Positions 8,641 to 18,724 are shown, counted from the stretch's first letter. The stretch: DNA of 37,240 nucleotides from an uncultured Lactobacillus sp. (GCF_945290125.1 NZ_CALYQV010000017.1:1-37240), one strand, 5' to 3'. Program-made: numbers and translations. Notes: generated from the sequence alone by a model not told the origin.

Positions 8641-9293
8641 AATGAATCTGAATCCACCATTTTTCTACCTAAAAATCCTGTTTCGTTCCAAACTAAAGCG
8701 TTAAAAGTCTTGCCTTTATCTTTTGTTTCCAAAATTGTCAGACTGGTATTGCTTAAGCCACCGTTGTGTCTGATATCTGACAGAGTATAGCCTAATAAAC
8801 CGCCCATAATTGCTCCTAAGGCCGCTCCGTGACTTACAGCAATTACTTTATCATCTGCCTTACATTTCAGCGCAATATCATGACCAAAGCTTTGTCCGCG
8901 AGCAATGACTTCAGAATAATTTTCTCCGCCTATACTGTGACCGTCATATTTTTCAGGATGATCCCATATGTCAGTTACTTGCTTGGGATACTGGGCTTGA
9001 GCTTCAGCAAAAGTGAGACCTTCCATTGCTCCTAAATTAAATTCGCGCAGACGATCATCTACTTTAACTGCAGAAGGGCAGCTCAATGTTTTTACCAAGC
9101 CTTCCGCTGTAGCCTTAGCTCTTTTTAACGGACTAGAATATATTCCGGCAAATTTAGTGCCAGCTAAAAAACTGCCTAATTTTTGAATATCAATTAAGCT
9201 TTGGGGTAAAAGTGGTGAATCACCGTGAGCTCCTTGAAAACGTCTTTGTAAATTCCATTCTGTTTTACCATGTCTGACAAAATAAATTTGCAT
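8637..9293 (-). CDS. Histidine phosphatase / phosphoglycerate mutase family protein
   Basis: A 218-residue member of the histidine phosphatase superfamily. The catalytic RHG motif is at residues 7-9 in YFVRHGKTEWN, a SSPLKRAKATAEG segment carries the second arginine, LREFNLGAMEGLT carries the acid, and VSHGAALG carries the second histidine. The family includes cofactor-dependent phosphoglycerate mutases and broad phosphatases. The length and lack of the mutase-specific insert favour a phosphatase, and the substrate is not predictable. It is the first gene of the PGAM-TPR-recD2 run; upstream bases 9294-9360 show only a poor promoter (ATGATA, then TATAGA). The SD is weak. Confidence 0.85.
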   Translation of the reverse strand: MQIYFVRHGKTEWNLQRRFQGAHGDSPLLPQSLIDIQKLGSFLAGTKFAGIYSSPLKRAKATAEGLVKTLSCPSAVKVDDRLREFNLGAMEGLTFAEAQAQYPKQVTDIWDHPEKYDGHSIGGENYSEVIARGQSFGHDIALKCKADDKVIAVSHGAALGAIMGGLLGYTLSDIRHNGGLSNTSLTILETKDKGKTFNALVWNETGFLGRKMVDSDSL

Positions 9294-9361
9294 TCATTAA
9301 TTACTCTTTTCTATAGCTGTTGCTTTCTAGTTTATCATTTAATTAGTTTAAAAGAAAAACG

Positions 9362-9411
9362 AATACAAATAAAAAGGAAAATGCATGACACATTTTCCTA
9401 ACTCATTTGTA

Positions 9412-9413
<2 letters not shown>
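9362..9413 (-). terminator. Terminator after mnmA
   Basis: On the minus strand GGAAAATG / CATTTTCC with a 7-base loop is followed by a TTTTT run. An outer AATACAAAT / ATTTGTATT pair encloses it and reaches the mnmA stop. This closes the ileS-to-mnmA transcription unit and separates it from the PGAM gene. Confidence 0.8.
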
Positions 9414-10883
<1,470 letters not shown>

Positions 10884-10936
10884 AATATTACCTCACTTAC
10901 TTATAATAAGCATATCTTTTTAAAAAAGCAATTTTT

Positions 10937-12088
10937 TTATTTCTTTTGTATTTTAGCCACAATTTTAACCAACTTCCTTGCAAAAGCAGAAACTTCTTCT
11001 GCTGTAGTATAACGGCCAAATGATATACGAATTGACTCAGATATTCGCGGAGAACTTTTACCAAAACAAGCCACTAAAACATGGGAAGGCTCCAGTGATC
11101 CTGCAGTACATGCAGAACCTCCTGAAACCGCAAACCCAGCCAAATCTAAGTTTGTTTGGAGAATAGTCGTATTGACATTAGCAAAATGCAAGTTCAAAAC
11201 ATGATGAGAATCAAATTCTTTAGTTCCACCATTAACTTGATACTCAATTTTAGCTTGATCAAGTTCATTTAAAATAATTTTTTGCAACTTCTGATAATTA
11301 GCCTGGAGCTTATTTTTATCTATAGCTCCAATTTCACTAATTGCTTCACCAAAACCTGCAATTCCTGGTACATTCTCAGTTCCAGCCCTGCGTTTGGTTT
11401 CTTGTTCACCACCATAAATTAAAGGTGGTAATTTAATAGCATTTCTTTCATATAAAAATCCCAAAAACTTAGGACCGTTGATTTTATGAGCAGAAGTAGA
11501 TAATAAGTCAATATTCATTTTAGCAACATCAAGATTAATGTTCCCTAAACCTTGTACTGCATCCACATGAAAATAGGCATTACTTTGTCTTACTATTGCA
11601 CCAATTTCAGTCAAAGGATTAATTGTTCCTACTTCATTATTAACTGCCATTACAGATACCAAAATAGTTTGTGGAGTCAATGCGTTTTTTAAGTCAGCCA
11701 ATGATATACGACCATCTGCATCTACATCAAGGTAGATAACATCATAACCCTCTTTTTCCAATTGCTGCATTGGCTTTAGAACAGAGGGATGTTCAATTTT
11801 AGTTGTGATAATGCGTTTACCAATATTTTCGCGACTATGCGCTGTCCCAAAAATAGCAGTGTTATTACTCTCAGATCCACCGGAGGTGAAAATTATCTCA
11901 TTTTCGCTTGCATTGATTGCTCCTGCAGCTTCTTGCCTAGCCAGATCAATGACATGACGGGCCTTACGTCCTAATTCATATGTACTGGAAGCATTACCAA
12001 AGTCATTTTTCATTTCTTCAGCTATCACTTTAATTACTTTGGGAGACATGGGTGTAGTAGCAGCATTATCCAAGTAAATTTCTGTCAT
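10937..12088 (-). CDS. Cysteine desulfurase (NifS/IscS class)
   Basis: A 383-residue PLP enzyme that takes sulfur from L-cysteine as an enzyme persulfide. Visible residues are the PLP-stacking H100 in IEHPS, D176 in FHVDAVQ, the PLP lysine K202 in STSAHKINGPKF, and the persulfide-forming C327 in GGSACTAGS. Length and motif order are those of the IscS/NifS group. Its position upstream of DUF1831-mnmA suggests that it feeds MnmA, as the dedicated desulfurase YrvO does in Bacillus. It starts with ATG immediately after the mtnN stop with no gap, indicating translational coupling. No iron-sulfur scaffold gene is present in the window. Confidence 0.93.
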   Translation of the reverse strand: MTEIYLDNAATTPMSPKVIKVIAEEMKNDFGNASSTYELGRKARHVIDLARQEAAGAINASENEIIFTSGGSESNNTAIFGTAHSRENIGKRIITTKIEHPSVLKPMQQLEKEGYDVIYLDVDADGRISLADLKNALTPQTILVSVMAVNNEVGTINPLTEIGAIVRQSNAYFHVDAVQGLGNINLDVAKMNIDLLSTSAHKINGPKFLGFLYERNAIKLPPLIYGGEQETKRRAGTENVPGIAGFGEAISEIGAIDKNKLQANYQKLQKIILNELDQAKIEYQVNGGTKEFDSHHVLNLHFANVNTTILQTNLDLAGFAVSGGSACTAGSLEPSHVLVACFGKSSPRISESIRISFGRYTTAEEVSAFARKLVKIVAKIQKK

Positions 12089-12787
12089 TTATGAATTCAT
12101 CTTTTCTATGTAAGTACAAATAATTTTAGCCGCTTTAGCACCCACTTTTTGTGCAAACTGATTAAAGTCTTCATTTGCATCTTGATTACCATTATCAGAA
12201 ATAGCTCGCAAAGCTATTAAAGGCTTATTAAAATGATAAGCCACCTGTGCAAAAGCAGTCCCTTCCATCTCAACTCCTAAAGCTTGAGCAAAGTTTTGCC
12301 TAATATCATTTTTTTGTGCTTGTGAACCAATGAATGAATCGCCTGTGACAATAAGTCCCTCTTTATATTCAATATTCTCATACTGCAAAAACTCTGCAAA
12401 TTGTGTTCTGGCAGTCGACTTCAAAACAAACTCTGCCGGTTCACCTGGTATTTGTCCTTCAACATAATCTCCTGCTAGAGTATTATGCGCATCGTGATAA
12501 GCAAATGAACTGGCTAAAATCAAATCTCCCTTTTGAATACTTGTCTGTAAAGATCCTGCTGTACCAGTCATAAAAACTAAATCAATATTAACCTGGCATA
12601 GCAAACTGGCTAAATTCATGGCAGCTTGTACTTTACCAATTCCACTCAAACCAATATATAAATCATTGTGGTTAACGCAAAAATGCTCGAATGTAGTAGA
12701 TCCGAACATTTCTTTGTGACCAGAGTGAAAATACTTATGATAATATTCTGCCTCAATTTCCATTGGGACAATAATTGCTATCTTCAT
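12089..12787 (-). CDS. mtnN: 5'-Methylthioadenosine / S-adenosylhomocysteine nucleosidase
   Basis: A 232-residue nucleosidase of the Pfs/MTAN family, which cleaves adenine from MTA, SAH and 5'-deoxyadenosine in methyl-cycle salvage and yields the AI-2 precursor S-ribosylhomocysteine. The catalytic acid is in the N-terminal PMEIEAE (E10/E12 area), TGTAGSL at about 74-80 forms the ribose site, VEMEGTAFA is at 172-180 and RAISDNG carries the catalytic D198. Length is normal (about 230). A CGAGGG SD precedes the ATG. It directly abuts the desulfurase gene. Confidence 0.93.
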   Translation of the reverse strand: MKIAIIVPMEIEAEYYHKYFHSGHKEMFGSTTFEHFCVNHNDLYIGLSGIGKVQAAMNLASLLCQVNIDLVFMTGTAGSLQTSIQKGDLILASSFAYHDAHNTLAGDYVEGQIPGEPAEFVLKSTARTQFAEFLQYENIEYKEGLIVTGDSFIGSQAQKNDIRQNFAQALGVEMEGTAFAQVAYHFNKPLIALRAISDNGNQDANEDFNQFAQKVGAKAAKIICTYIEKMNS

Positions 12788-12805
12788 TTTTACCCTCGTT
12801 TTTAT

Positions 12806-13144
12806 TTATAAGTGAAATAACGCCAATAATACCAAAATAATTAAAATCGAAACAATGAGAATGGCACGATTAAGCTTACCTTTCAGTCTTAATGCTTTGT
12901 CTTGACTTGTAGTTGGTTGAGATTGTGACTTATTCTTTTCTCTTCTCGGCGTCTGCTCCTGAGTCTTTGCCCTTTTACTTGAAGATTCATTTGGGTGTAT
13001 AACTTCATCTTCATTACGGGTAAAATCTGGGTTAACGTCAACTTTATCTTCATTATCATCAAAAGCAGATTTAATTGTATTTAAAATATTCTTGCTTTTT
13101 TTCTTTTTTAATTTTTTACGGTAATCAGATCGCTTTTCTGTCAT
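12806..13144 (-). CDS. Small basic membrane-anchored protein of unknown function
   Basis: I chose the ATG at 13144, preceded by AAGGGATT, which gives 112 residues (MTEKRSDYRKK...). Longer readings to 13192 lie inside the NUDIX gene and lack an SD. The N-terminus is strongly basic (KKLKKKKSK), the middle is polar and low-complexity, rich in D, E, N, S and Q, and one hydrophobic helix of about 18 residues sits near the C-terminus (ILIVSILIILVLLALF). This predicts a tail-anchored protein with a cytoplasmic N-terminus. No domain is recognised. It lies between NUDIX and mtnN and is part of the ileS-mnmA run. Function unknown. Confidence 0.75.
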   Translation of the reverse strand: MTEKRSDYRKKLKKKKSKNILNTIKSAFDDNEDKVDVNPDFTRNEDEVIHPNESSSKRAKTQEQTPRREKNKSQSQPTTSQDKALRLKGKLNRAILIVSILIILVLLALFHL

Positions 13145-13145
13145 T

Positions 13146-13709
13146 TTAATCCCTTGTATTAGCACTGGTAAGCAACATATTCTCCCAGACACTCATTGCA
13201 TATAATGTCTTGGCATCAACAATTTTACCTTGTGCCGCAAGCTGTTTCAACTTTTCCAAACTATACCAGTGGCTAGTTAAAAATTCGTCAGGATCAAGCG
13301 CCTTTTTATCAGTCAGTTTGGTTAATGTATCACAATAAAATAAGTATAGTTTCTCATTAGTAAAGCCAGGCGACGAATAGAATTCTGTTATCTTTTCCCA
13401 GTAGTCGGCATGATATCCGCCTTCTTCATTTAATTCCCTTTTCATGGCATCTAATGGACTGGCATCAGTTTCATCTATTAATCCTGCTGGAATTTCTAAA
13501 GTCAACTCTTTAATCGGCTCACGCCACTGCTCAACCAGCAACATTTCTTGCTTATCATTTACTGCAATGGCAGCCGAAGCAGGCTGATGTTTTACTACCT
13601 CTCTTGTTGCAGTTTCACCATTAGGTAATTTGATCGTTCTAACTGAAAGATCAACTATACGCCCAGTAAAAATTTGTTTTGAAGAGATTTCAGTTTCTGT
13701 TAAATCCAT
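13146..13709 (-). CDS. NUDIX hydrolase, ADP-ribose pyrophosphatase type
   Basis: A 187-residue protein like the ADP-ribose pyrophosphatases (NudF/YqkG), which hydrolyse ADP-ribose to AMP and ribose-5-phosphate. An N-terminal dimerisation strand region (GRIVDLSVRTIKLPNG) and an EQWREPIKELTLEIPAG segment precede the Nudix box. The box runs from G76 to about residue 99, and its RELNEEGG core (91-98) keeps the metal-binding glutamates. The spacing in the first half of the box has one extra residue, and the usual glutamate is replaced by D or A (DETDASP), so activity should be viewed with some caution. An ACAGGAAAG SD supports the ATG. It follows the cold-shock-like gene. Confidence 0.87.
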   Translation of the reverse strand: MDLTETEISSKQIFTGRIVDLSVRTIKLPNGETATREVVKHQPASAAIAVNDKQEMLLVEQWREPIKELTLEIPAGLIDETDASPLDAMKRELNEEGGYHADYWEKITEFYSSPGFTNEKLYLFYCDTLTKLTDKKALDPDEFLTSHWYSLEKLKQLAAQGKIVDAKTLYAMSVWENMLLTSANTRD

Positions 13710-13723
13710 TATTCACTTTCCTG

Positions 13724-13930
13724 TTAATCAGCTAAATATACATTGACACATTGGAGCCCATTTTTTCCTTGGGCAAGCTGATATTTAACCTTTTGTCCTA
13801 CTTGTAAGCGACGATAACCTTCTTCTTTTATTGCTGTATAAAAAACAAAATATGATTTCTGGTTTTCACTATCAGTAATAAAACCAAAACTACTGTTACG
13901 ATCGAATTGCTTTACAGTTCCGTAGCGCAT
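13724..13930 (-). CDS. Divergent cold-shock-domain protein
   Basis: A 68-residue single cold-shock domain, the length of CspA-type proteins. The frame is recognisable: [20 protein letters not shown], then a YFVFYTAI strand, and VGQKVKYQLAQGKNGLQCVNV at the end. Compared with standard CspA, the KWFN tryptophan is Q, the RNP1 glycine-rich turn is SSFGFI in place of KGFGFI, and the RNP2 histidine (VFVHF) is replaced by phenylalanine. The nucleic-acid-binding surface is therefore altered though still aromatic. The start overlaps the ileS stop (TAATG), so it is translated by coupling to ileS and sits under the T-box. Confidence 0.8.
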   Translation of the reverse strand: MRYGTVKQFDRNSSFGFITDSENQKSYFVFYTAIKEEGYRRLQVGQKVKYQLAQGKNGLQCVNVYLAD

Positions 13931-16719
13931 TATTCTTCTAAGCCTTCCTGCACAGCTTCAGGGTAATCCTCTTTGACAATTTTAGCACATCTACCGCAAA
14001 GCATTGGTACTTCACTATCAGCTCCGATATCAGTTCTAATCATGCGACAACGAGGACAAACTTCTCCTTTAGCATGCTCAACTACAAAAGCACCATTTGG
14101 TAATTTTTGAGCATTTGCCGGTGCCTCACCCTTAGCAATCGTTAATTTAGAAACAATCAAAATTTGTCTAAAGTTGGCATCAAGATTAGCTAAAACAGTT
14201 TTTATCTCATCTGTGGGATAAACTGTAACAGCTGCTTCAAAAGATTTACCAATTAATTTTTGATCACGTGCTTCTTCGAGCACCTTCAAAACATCATCAC
14301 GTAAATTCATGAATTTCTGCCAATTTTCTAGAAGTTCATCATGATTATCATATCGTTCAACTTCAGGCATGTCGGCAAGCTGGACGCAATCTTCTTTTTC
14401 TTTTAAGAAGGACCAAACCTCTTCCATTGTATGAGGTAATATTGGTGTCATGACTTTAGCAAGCTTTACCGCTGCATCATAGATTACAGTTTGCATTGAT
14501 CTTCTCGCATGACTGTTTTTGCTTTCAATGTAAAGAACATCTTTGGCAAAGTCCAGGTAAAATGCTGATAAGTCGTTTGAGATAAAGGCAAATACCTTTT
14601 TATAAACATTATTAAAGTCGTAACGTTCATAACTGTCAAGGCAAGTTTTAACTAAATCGTTAAGTTTAACTTCCATGTATTGATCAATAGAATTGAGATT
14701 TTCACAAACCACGCGGTCTCTTTGTGGATCAAAGTCTGAGGTGTTAGCCAGCATGTAACGGAAAGTATTCCGAATTTTACGATAACTTTCAGAGGTTTGA
14801 CGTAAAATATCTTGTGAAACGGCAACGTCAGAAGTCGTGTCAACTGAGGCAACCCATAAACGAATTATTTCCGCACCCATTTGTTTGATGACATCGTTTG
14901 GTGAAATTACATTACCTAACGATTTAGACATTTTATGTCCTTTTTCATCTAAAACAAAGCCTTGTGACAAAATGCCACGATAAGGTGCTTTACCCGTGGC
15001 AGCTACAGAAGTAATCAGACTTGAATTGAACCAACCACGGTATTGGTCGCTACCTTCAAGATAAAGATCACATGGAAATCTCAAGTCTGGTCTTTTGGCC
15101 ATAACTGCCTGATGGGAAGACCCTGAATCAAACCAAACGTCCAAAATATCTGTTTCTTTAGTAAACTTACCATTGGGAGAATGTACGGAAGTAAAACCGT
15201 CTGGCAACAATTCCTTGGCACTTCTTCTATACCATGAATTTGATCCTTCTTTGGCAAAAATCTGGGCAATGTGCTCAATAGTCTCTGGCGTGACAATCGG
15301 GGTACCATCTTCTGCGTAAAAGATAGGCAGTGGAACACCCCAAGCACGTTGTCTGGAAATTACCCAGTCACCACGATCTTTAATCATATTGTGTAAGCGT
15401 AATTGACCCCAAGACGGCGTAAATTTAACCTGATCAATCTGGTCAAGAATTTGCTGACGAAACTTAGCAACAGAAGCAAACCATTGTGTAGTAGCACGGT
15501 AAATTACAGGCTTCTTTGTGCGCCAATCATGCGGGTATGAGTGGGTAAAGAAACTTAACTTGAGTAAATTCCCTGACTTCTTTAATTTTTCGCTGACAAC
15601 TTTATTTGCATCATCATAAAATAAGCCAGCTAAATCAGGATCATTAATATCTTCAGTAAAGCAACCCTTGTCATCCATAGGACTATATACAGGTAGACCA
15701 TATTTTTGAGCAACATTATAGTCATCTTCACCAAAGCCAGAAGCTGTGTGAACTAAGCCAGTACCGTCACTAGCAGTAACGTGCATCGCATTCATTAAAA
15801 TGGCATCACGGTCATACAAAGGATGCTTAGCAACCATACGGTCCATTTCACTACCCTTAAGATGTTGCACCACCTCATAGTCATTCCAACCTAATTCTTC
15901 AGCGACGGCTTCTAAACGATCAGTTCCAACAACGTAGCGCTTATCGTTAACCTGGACTACTGAGTAATCAAACCCTGGATTAACTGTAATCCCTTGGTTA
16001 GTAGGAATAGTCCAAGGTGTAGTTGTCCAAATCAAGAAATATGTCTTCTCAGGATTCAGAATTCCTTTGCCGTCTTTTACAGGAAATGAAACATAAATTG
16101 AAGGTGATTTAATATCGTGATATTCAACTTCCGCTTCAGCTAATGTTGATTCACTTGAAGGAGACCAATAAACAGGTTTTTTACCTTTATAGATATAACC
16201 TTTTTCATACATTTTACCGAAGACGCGAATTTCTTCTGCCTCATATTCTGGTTGATAAGTAATATATGGGTGGTCCCAGTCTCCCATTACGCCTAAACGC
16301 TTAAAGTCAGTCATTTGCTTTTTAACTTCTTTACTGGCAAAATCCTGACAAAGCTGACGGTAATCCGCAAGATTCATTTTTTTGCGGTCAACGCCTTGTT
16401 TAGTCAATTGCTGTTCAATTGGCAACCCATGAGTATCCCAACCAGGAACATAAGGGGCATAATAACCGTTCATGTTTTTGAAGCGAACAATTATGTCCTT
16501 AGATACTTTATTCATAGCATGGCCAATATGAATATTACCATTTGCAAAGGGAGGACCATCATGCAAGTCAAATCTTGGCTTTCCTTTGTTTAATTTTAAT
16601 CTCTGTTCATATAATTTATTTTCTTCCCATTCTTTTTGCCATTGTGCTTCGCGTACTGGCAAATTGCCCCGCATCTTAAATTTAGTTTTACCTAAATTAA
16701 GTGTATCTTTCACTCTCAT
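13930..16719 (-). CDS. ileS: Isoleucyl-tRNA synthetase
   Basis: A 929-residue class I aminoacyl-tRNA synthetase, charging tRNA-Ile with isoleucine in the cytosol. HIGH is at residues 64-67, the editing domain lies roughly at 200-400 with [11 protein letters not shown] at about 231-241, KMSKS is at 596-600, and a C-terminal zinc site uses C888, C891, C908 and C911. Length is normal for the bacterial type. An AGGAAGGATT SD precedes the ATG. Expression is controlled by the isoleucine T-box leader just upstream. Its stop overlaps the next gene's start. Confidence 0.96.
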   Translation of the reverse strand: MRVKDTLNLGKTKFKMRGNLPVREAQWQKEWEENKLYEQRLKLNKGKPRFDLHDGPPFANGNIHIGHAMNKVSKDIIVRFKNMNGYYAPYVPGWDTHGLPIEQQLTKQGVDRKKMNLADYRQLCQDFASKEVKKQMTDFKRLGVMGDWDHPYITYQPEYEAEEIRVFGKMYEKGYIYKGKKPVYWSPSSESTLAEAEVEYHDIKSPSIYVSFPVKDGKGILNPEKTYFLIWTTTPWTIPTNQGITVNPGFDYSVVQVNDKRYVVGTDRLEAVAEELGWNDYEVVQHLKGSEMDRMVAKHPLYDRDAILMNAMHVTASDGTGLVHTASGFGEDDYNVAQKYGLPVYSPMDDKGCFTEDINDPDLAGLFYDDANKVVSEKLKKSGNLLKLSFFTHSYPHDWRTKKPVIYRATTQWFASVAKFRQQILDQIDQVKFTPSWGQLRLHNMIKDRGDWVISRQRAWGVPLPIFYAEDGTPIVTPETIEHIAQIFAKEGSNSWYRRSAKELLPDGFTSVHSPNGKFTKETDILDVWFDSGSSHQAVMAKRPDLRFPCDLYLEGSDQYRGWFNSSLITSVAATGKAPYRGILSQGFVLDEKGHKMSKSLGNVISPNDVIKQMGAEIIRLWVASVDTTSDVAVSQDILRQTSESYRKIRNTFRYMLANTSDFDPQRDRVVCENLNSIDQYMEVKLNDLVKTCLDSYERYDFNNVYKKVFAFISNDLSAFYLDFAKDVLYIESKNSHARRSMQTVIYDAAVKLAKVMTPILPHTMEEVWSFLKEKEDCVQLADMPEVERYDNHDELLENWQKFMNLRDDVLKVLEEARDQKLIGKSFEAAVTVYPTDEIKTVLANLDANFRQILIVSKLTIAKGEAPANAQKLPNGAFVVEHAKGEVCPRCRMIRTDIGADSEVPMLCGRCAKIVKEDYPEAVQEGLEE

Positions 16720-16736
16720 TTTTTAATCCTTCCTAT

Positions 16737-16940
16737 CAAAAAAACCTCGCCCTATAATTAGGGCGAGGTTAATATCGTGGTACCACCTAAATTGAGTCGC
16801 TAAACTCCACTTAATGAATTGCGTATCGTGCAACCACCGTAACAAACCATTATTAACAGCTGATCAACCTTTAAGCTCTTATATTAGACTCACACCCTCA
16901 CTAATTCGCTGAATTGCTCGCAAGTTTTACTGTTAGTTTG
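16737..16940 (-). promoter_or_regulatory. Isoleucine T-box riboswitch leader of ileS
   Basis: The leader carries the T-box AGGTGGTACCACG at 16776-16788, followed by the terminator hairpin AACCTCGCCCT / AGGGCGAGGTT and a T run (16737-16770). Stem I can be drawn: TAACAG (16930-16935) pairs with CTGTTA (16854-16859), AACTT with AGGTT, and a distal TTAG / CTAA closes a GGTGTGAG loop. The specifier-loop side reads G-ATC-AG, and ATC (16862-16864) is an isoleucine codon; an AGTA element sits on the opposite side. The UGGU bulge fits an A73 discriminator. Uncharged tRNA-Ile should favour the antiterminator and so switch on ileS. It starts only a few bases after the divIVA stop. Confidence 0.9.
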
Positions 16941-17750
16941 TCATTTATGATTTTTATAGTCATCCGGAAAAATAATAGTAGTTCCACCAGAATTATTATC
17001 GGCTGCAGCATCGTCGTTATTAACAGTTTCAATACTAGGACTGTCACCGGTCATTGGTTGAGGACTATTATTTGTTTCTTCAGAGTCTTGTTCAAAGTTT
17101 ACTTCATCATCCGTATCGTTGTCAACCTCAAAATCCTCATCGTCTTCATCAGTATCAGTATCATCATCGTCTTCATCGACATCCTCGTCTTCATCGGTGA
17201 GCATGATTGGTTCTGCACCATCAGGAGGATAAAACCGTTCTGTGTCAAAATATTGATCAAGAGCTTTTTGCCACTTTTCGTCATTCAGATTCTCAATTGC
17301 TTTTTGTAGAAGTTCTTGAATATACCTGCGATAACCGGAAGCTTCCTTTTTGACCCGTTCATAATCCGACTTAATAGTTTCCAGTTGCTGGCGCTGATAA
17401 TCAGTATCAATTTTAGCCTGCTCAGTTGCGTTATTTGCCTGAACTGTAGCGTCGTTGATAATTCTTTCTGCTTTGATCTTGGCATTATTTATGGCTTCTT
17501 TAGTAGCATTTTCGTTCTGCTGGTATTGTGCAACCTGCTTTTGTAAATTTGAAACTCGATCTTGTAATTGGATTATTTTATTTTTATAATCAATATTTTG
17601 ATCTAATACATCACCATAATCGTTAATAATTTGATCTAAAAAACTATCAACTTCATGCCTGTCATATCCACTTAATCCTCTTTTTTTAAATTCTTTATTG
17701 TGAATTTTTATTGGAGTCAGCTTCTGCGTTTCTTTCTTTTCGTCTGCCAT
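16941..17750 (-). CDS. divIVA: Cell-division protein DivIVA
   Basis: A 269-residue coiled-coil protein that binds curved membrane at septum and poles. The N-terminal membrane-binding region (LTPIKIHNKEFKKRGLSGYDRHEVDSFL, described only in part) is typical. Long heptad-rich coiled coils run from about residue 35 to 170. After residue about 180 comes a strongly acidic tail rich in D and E, then a short variable end. Most DivIVA proteins lack such a long acidic tail. The start (ATG, with AAGGTGG about 10 bases before) lies inside the end of ylmH, with a 34-base overlap. The tail probably confers a negative surface or flexible linker. Confidence 0.92.
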   Translation of the reverse strand: MADEKKETQKLTPIKIHNKEFKKRGLSGYDRHEVDSFLDQIINDYGDVLDQNIDYKNKIIQLQDRVSNLQKQVAQYQQNENATKEAINNAKIKAERIINDATVQANNATEQAKIDTDYQRQQLETIKSDYERVKKEASGYRRYIQELLQKAIENLNDEKWQKALDQYFDTERFYPPDGAEPIMLTDEDEDVDEDDDDTDTDEDDEDFEVDNDTDDEVNFEQDSEETNNSPQPMTGDSPSIETVNNDDAAADNNSGGTTIIFPDDYKNHK

Positions 17751-18547
17751 AGCTTATATACCACCTTATAATTGCCTTTTTTCGTCGTTGAAATACTCAT
17801 AATCTTACATCTGCCAAAATGTCTTTGGCTAAGAACATCAGCTTCTTCAATTATTATATTAAAATCTTTAATAGTATGCCAATTTAATTTAACTAAATTA
17901 TTTTTAATATTGGCTTTAATTTGGCTTCTACTTTGTTTAGCTATTGCTGCTAGAACTGCATCCAAACGTAATGAAGAAGCAATTACAGTTAAGTGTTTAC
18001 TTTCATCTTCAACAGCTAATGTTTTTTTGCTTGAAATAGGCCTTAATTTAACTTTTGTGCGGCCAATATGAGTAATTTCATATTGGAAAAAATCAGTTAG
18101 TTCACTTTTGCCAAAAAATTGCCAGCGCCCTTTCCCATCCGTAATAATATCACCAAATGTGGACGTTGCTATTCCAGCATTAGTTATACTTCCTAATACA
18201 TCACTATGGGTCAAAGAAACAAATTTTTGAGGATATTCAATTTCAAATAGACTGATTTGATATGACAGAGATGAACCAGTAGCCCAATCTTCTGTTATAA
18301 CAACTCTCTTTTTTTCAGCATTTGCATAACCACCAAAGCTTTGCAAACAAACTTCATTTCCAGCCAGTTTTTTTAAAATGTCTCTTTCCCCTGGATCTAA
18401 AAAATCAGTTAAAACTTTTTGATGCTTATAAATGACATCATTTATAAGCCCATTCATTCTATCAACTGTTTTTTGGTCAGATAAATTTCCTTTAAAGACC
18501 ACATTTTTAATATAAAAACTACATTTTGAAATATTAGATGTTTTCAA
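17717..18547 (-). CDS. ylmH: YlmH family S4-domain RNA-binding protein
   Basis: A 276-residue protein with the N-terminal YlmH region, a central ribosomal-like fold, and an S4 RNA-binding domain at about residues 185-250 (LRLDAVLAAIAKQSRSQIKANIKNN, described in part). The C-terminus is very basic (KRKKRRS). In other Firmicutes YlmH/RqcP-type S4 proteins assist ribosome-associated quality control, and the gene lies in the dcw cluster between yggT and divIVA. It starts with TTG, supported by an AGGGGG SD a few bases before. An extended -10 promoter precedes it, so ylmH-divIVA has its own start. Confidence 0.9.
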   Translation of the reverse strand: MKTSNISKCSFYIKNVVFKGNLSDQKTVDRMNGLINDVIYKHQKVLTDFLDPGERDILKKLAGNEVCLQSFGGYANAEKKRVVITEDWATGSSLSYQISLFEIEYPQKFVSLTHSDVLGSITNAGIATSTFGDIITDGKGRWQFFGKSELTDFFQYEITHIGRTKVKLRPISSKKTLAVEDESKHLTVIASSLRLDAVLAAIAKQSRSQIKANIKNNLVKLNWHTIKDFNIIIEEADVLSQRHFGRCKIMSISTTKKGNYKVVYKLWQTKRKKRRS

Positions 18548-18600
18548 GAACTGCCCCCTAATAATGAAGGTGAAATTACTATTCTATCACTTCGTAAATT

Positions 18601-18609
18601 ATTATATCA
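18601..18609 (-). promoter_or_regulatory. Extended -10 promoter for ylmH-divIVA
   Basis: TGATATAAT on the minus strand (18601-18609) has a perfect TATAAT with an upstream TG, about 55 bases before the TTG start of ylmH. No good -35 box is seen, which is usual for extended -10 promoters. Confidence 0.55.
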
Positions 18610-18649
18610 TGAACTGTGACTTTCTTTTATTTTAGGAAATAATTCAGCC

Positions 18650-18716
18650 AGTCAATAAATAAAGAGCTAGTAGCTCCCGTCAAAGTTATAACGAAATTTA
18701 CCAGCTCTTTATTAGG
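18650..18716 (-). terminator. Terminator-like hairpin after yggT
   Basis: AATAAAGAGCT and AGCTCTTTATT form an 11-base stem with a long loop of about 35 bases, followed by TTTATTTATT on the minus strand. It lies just after the yggT stop and before the ylmH promoter, so it separates ftsZ-sepF-yggT from ylmH-divIVA transcription, perhaps partly. Confidence 0.6.
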
Positions 18717-18724
18717 ATTGGAGA

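Noticed and set aside
13145..13192. Longer N-terminus for the small membrane protein
   Set aside because: It would be encoded inside the NUDIX gene and lacks an SD; the ATG at 13144 has AAGGGATT in front.
17100..17205. Short triplet repeats in divIVA as a possible VNTR or CRISPR-like array
   Set aside because: The repeats are irregular acidic codons in frame, with no conserved repeat-spacer structure.
16914..17309. 131-codon open frame on the plus strand opposite the divIVA tail
   Set aside because: It is an artefact of the low-complexity GAT/GAA repeat read in reverse (runs of I, V and F), it has no SD, and it overlaps the T-box leader and divIVA.
18548..18724. Possible small RNA or gene in the gap between ylmH and yggT
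   Set aside because: The gap is explained by a terminator-like hairpin and the ylmH promoter; no open frame with an SD is present.
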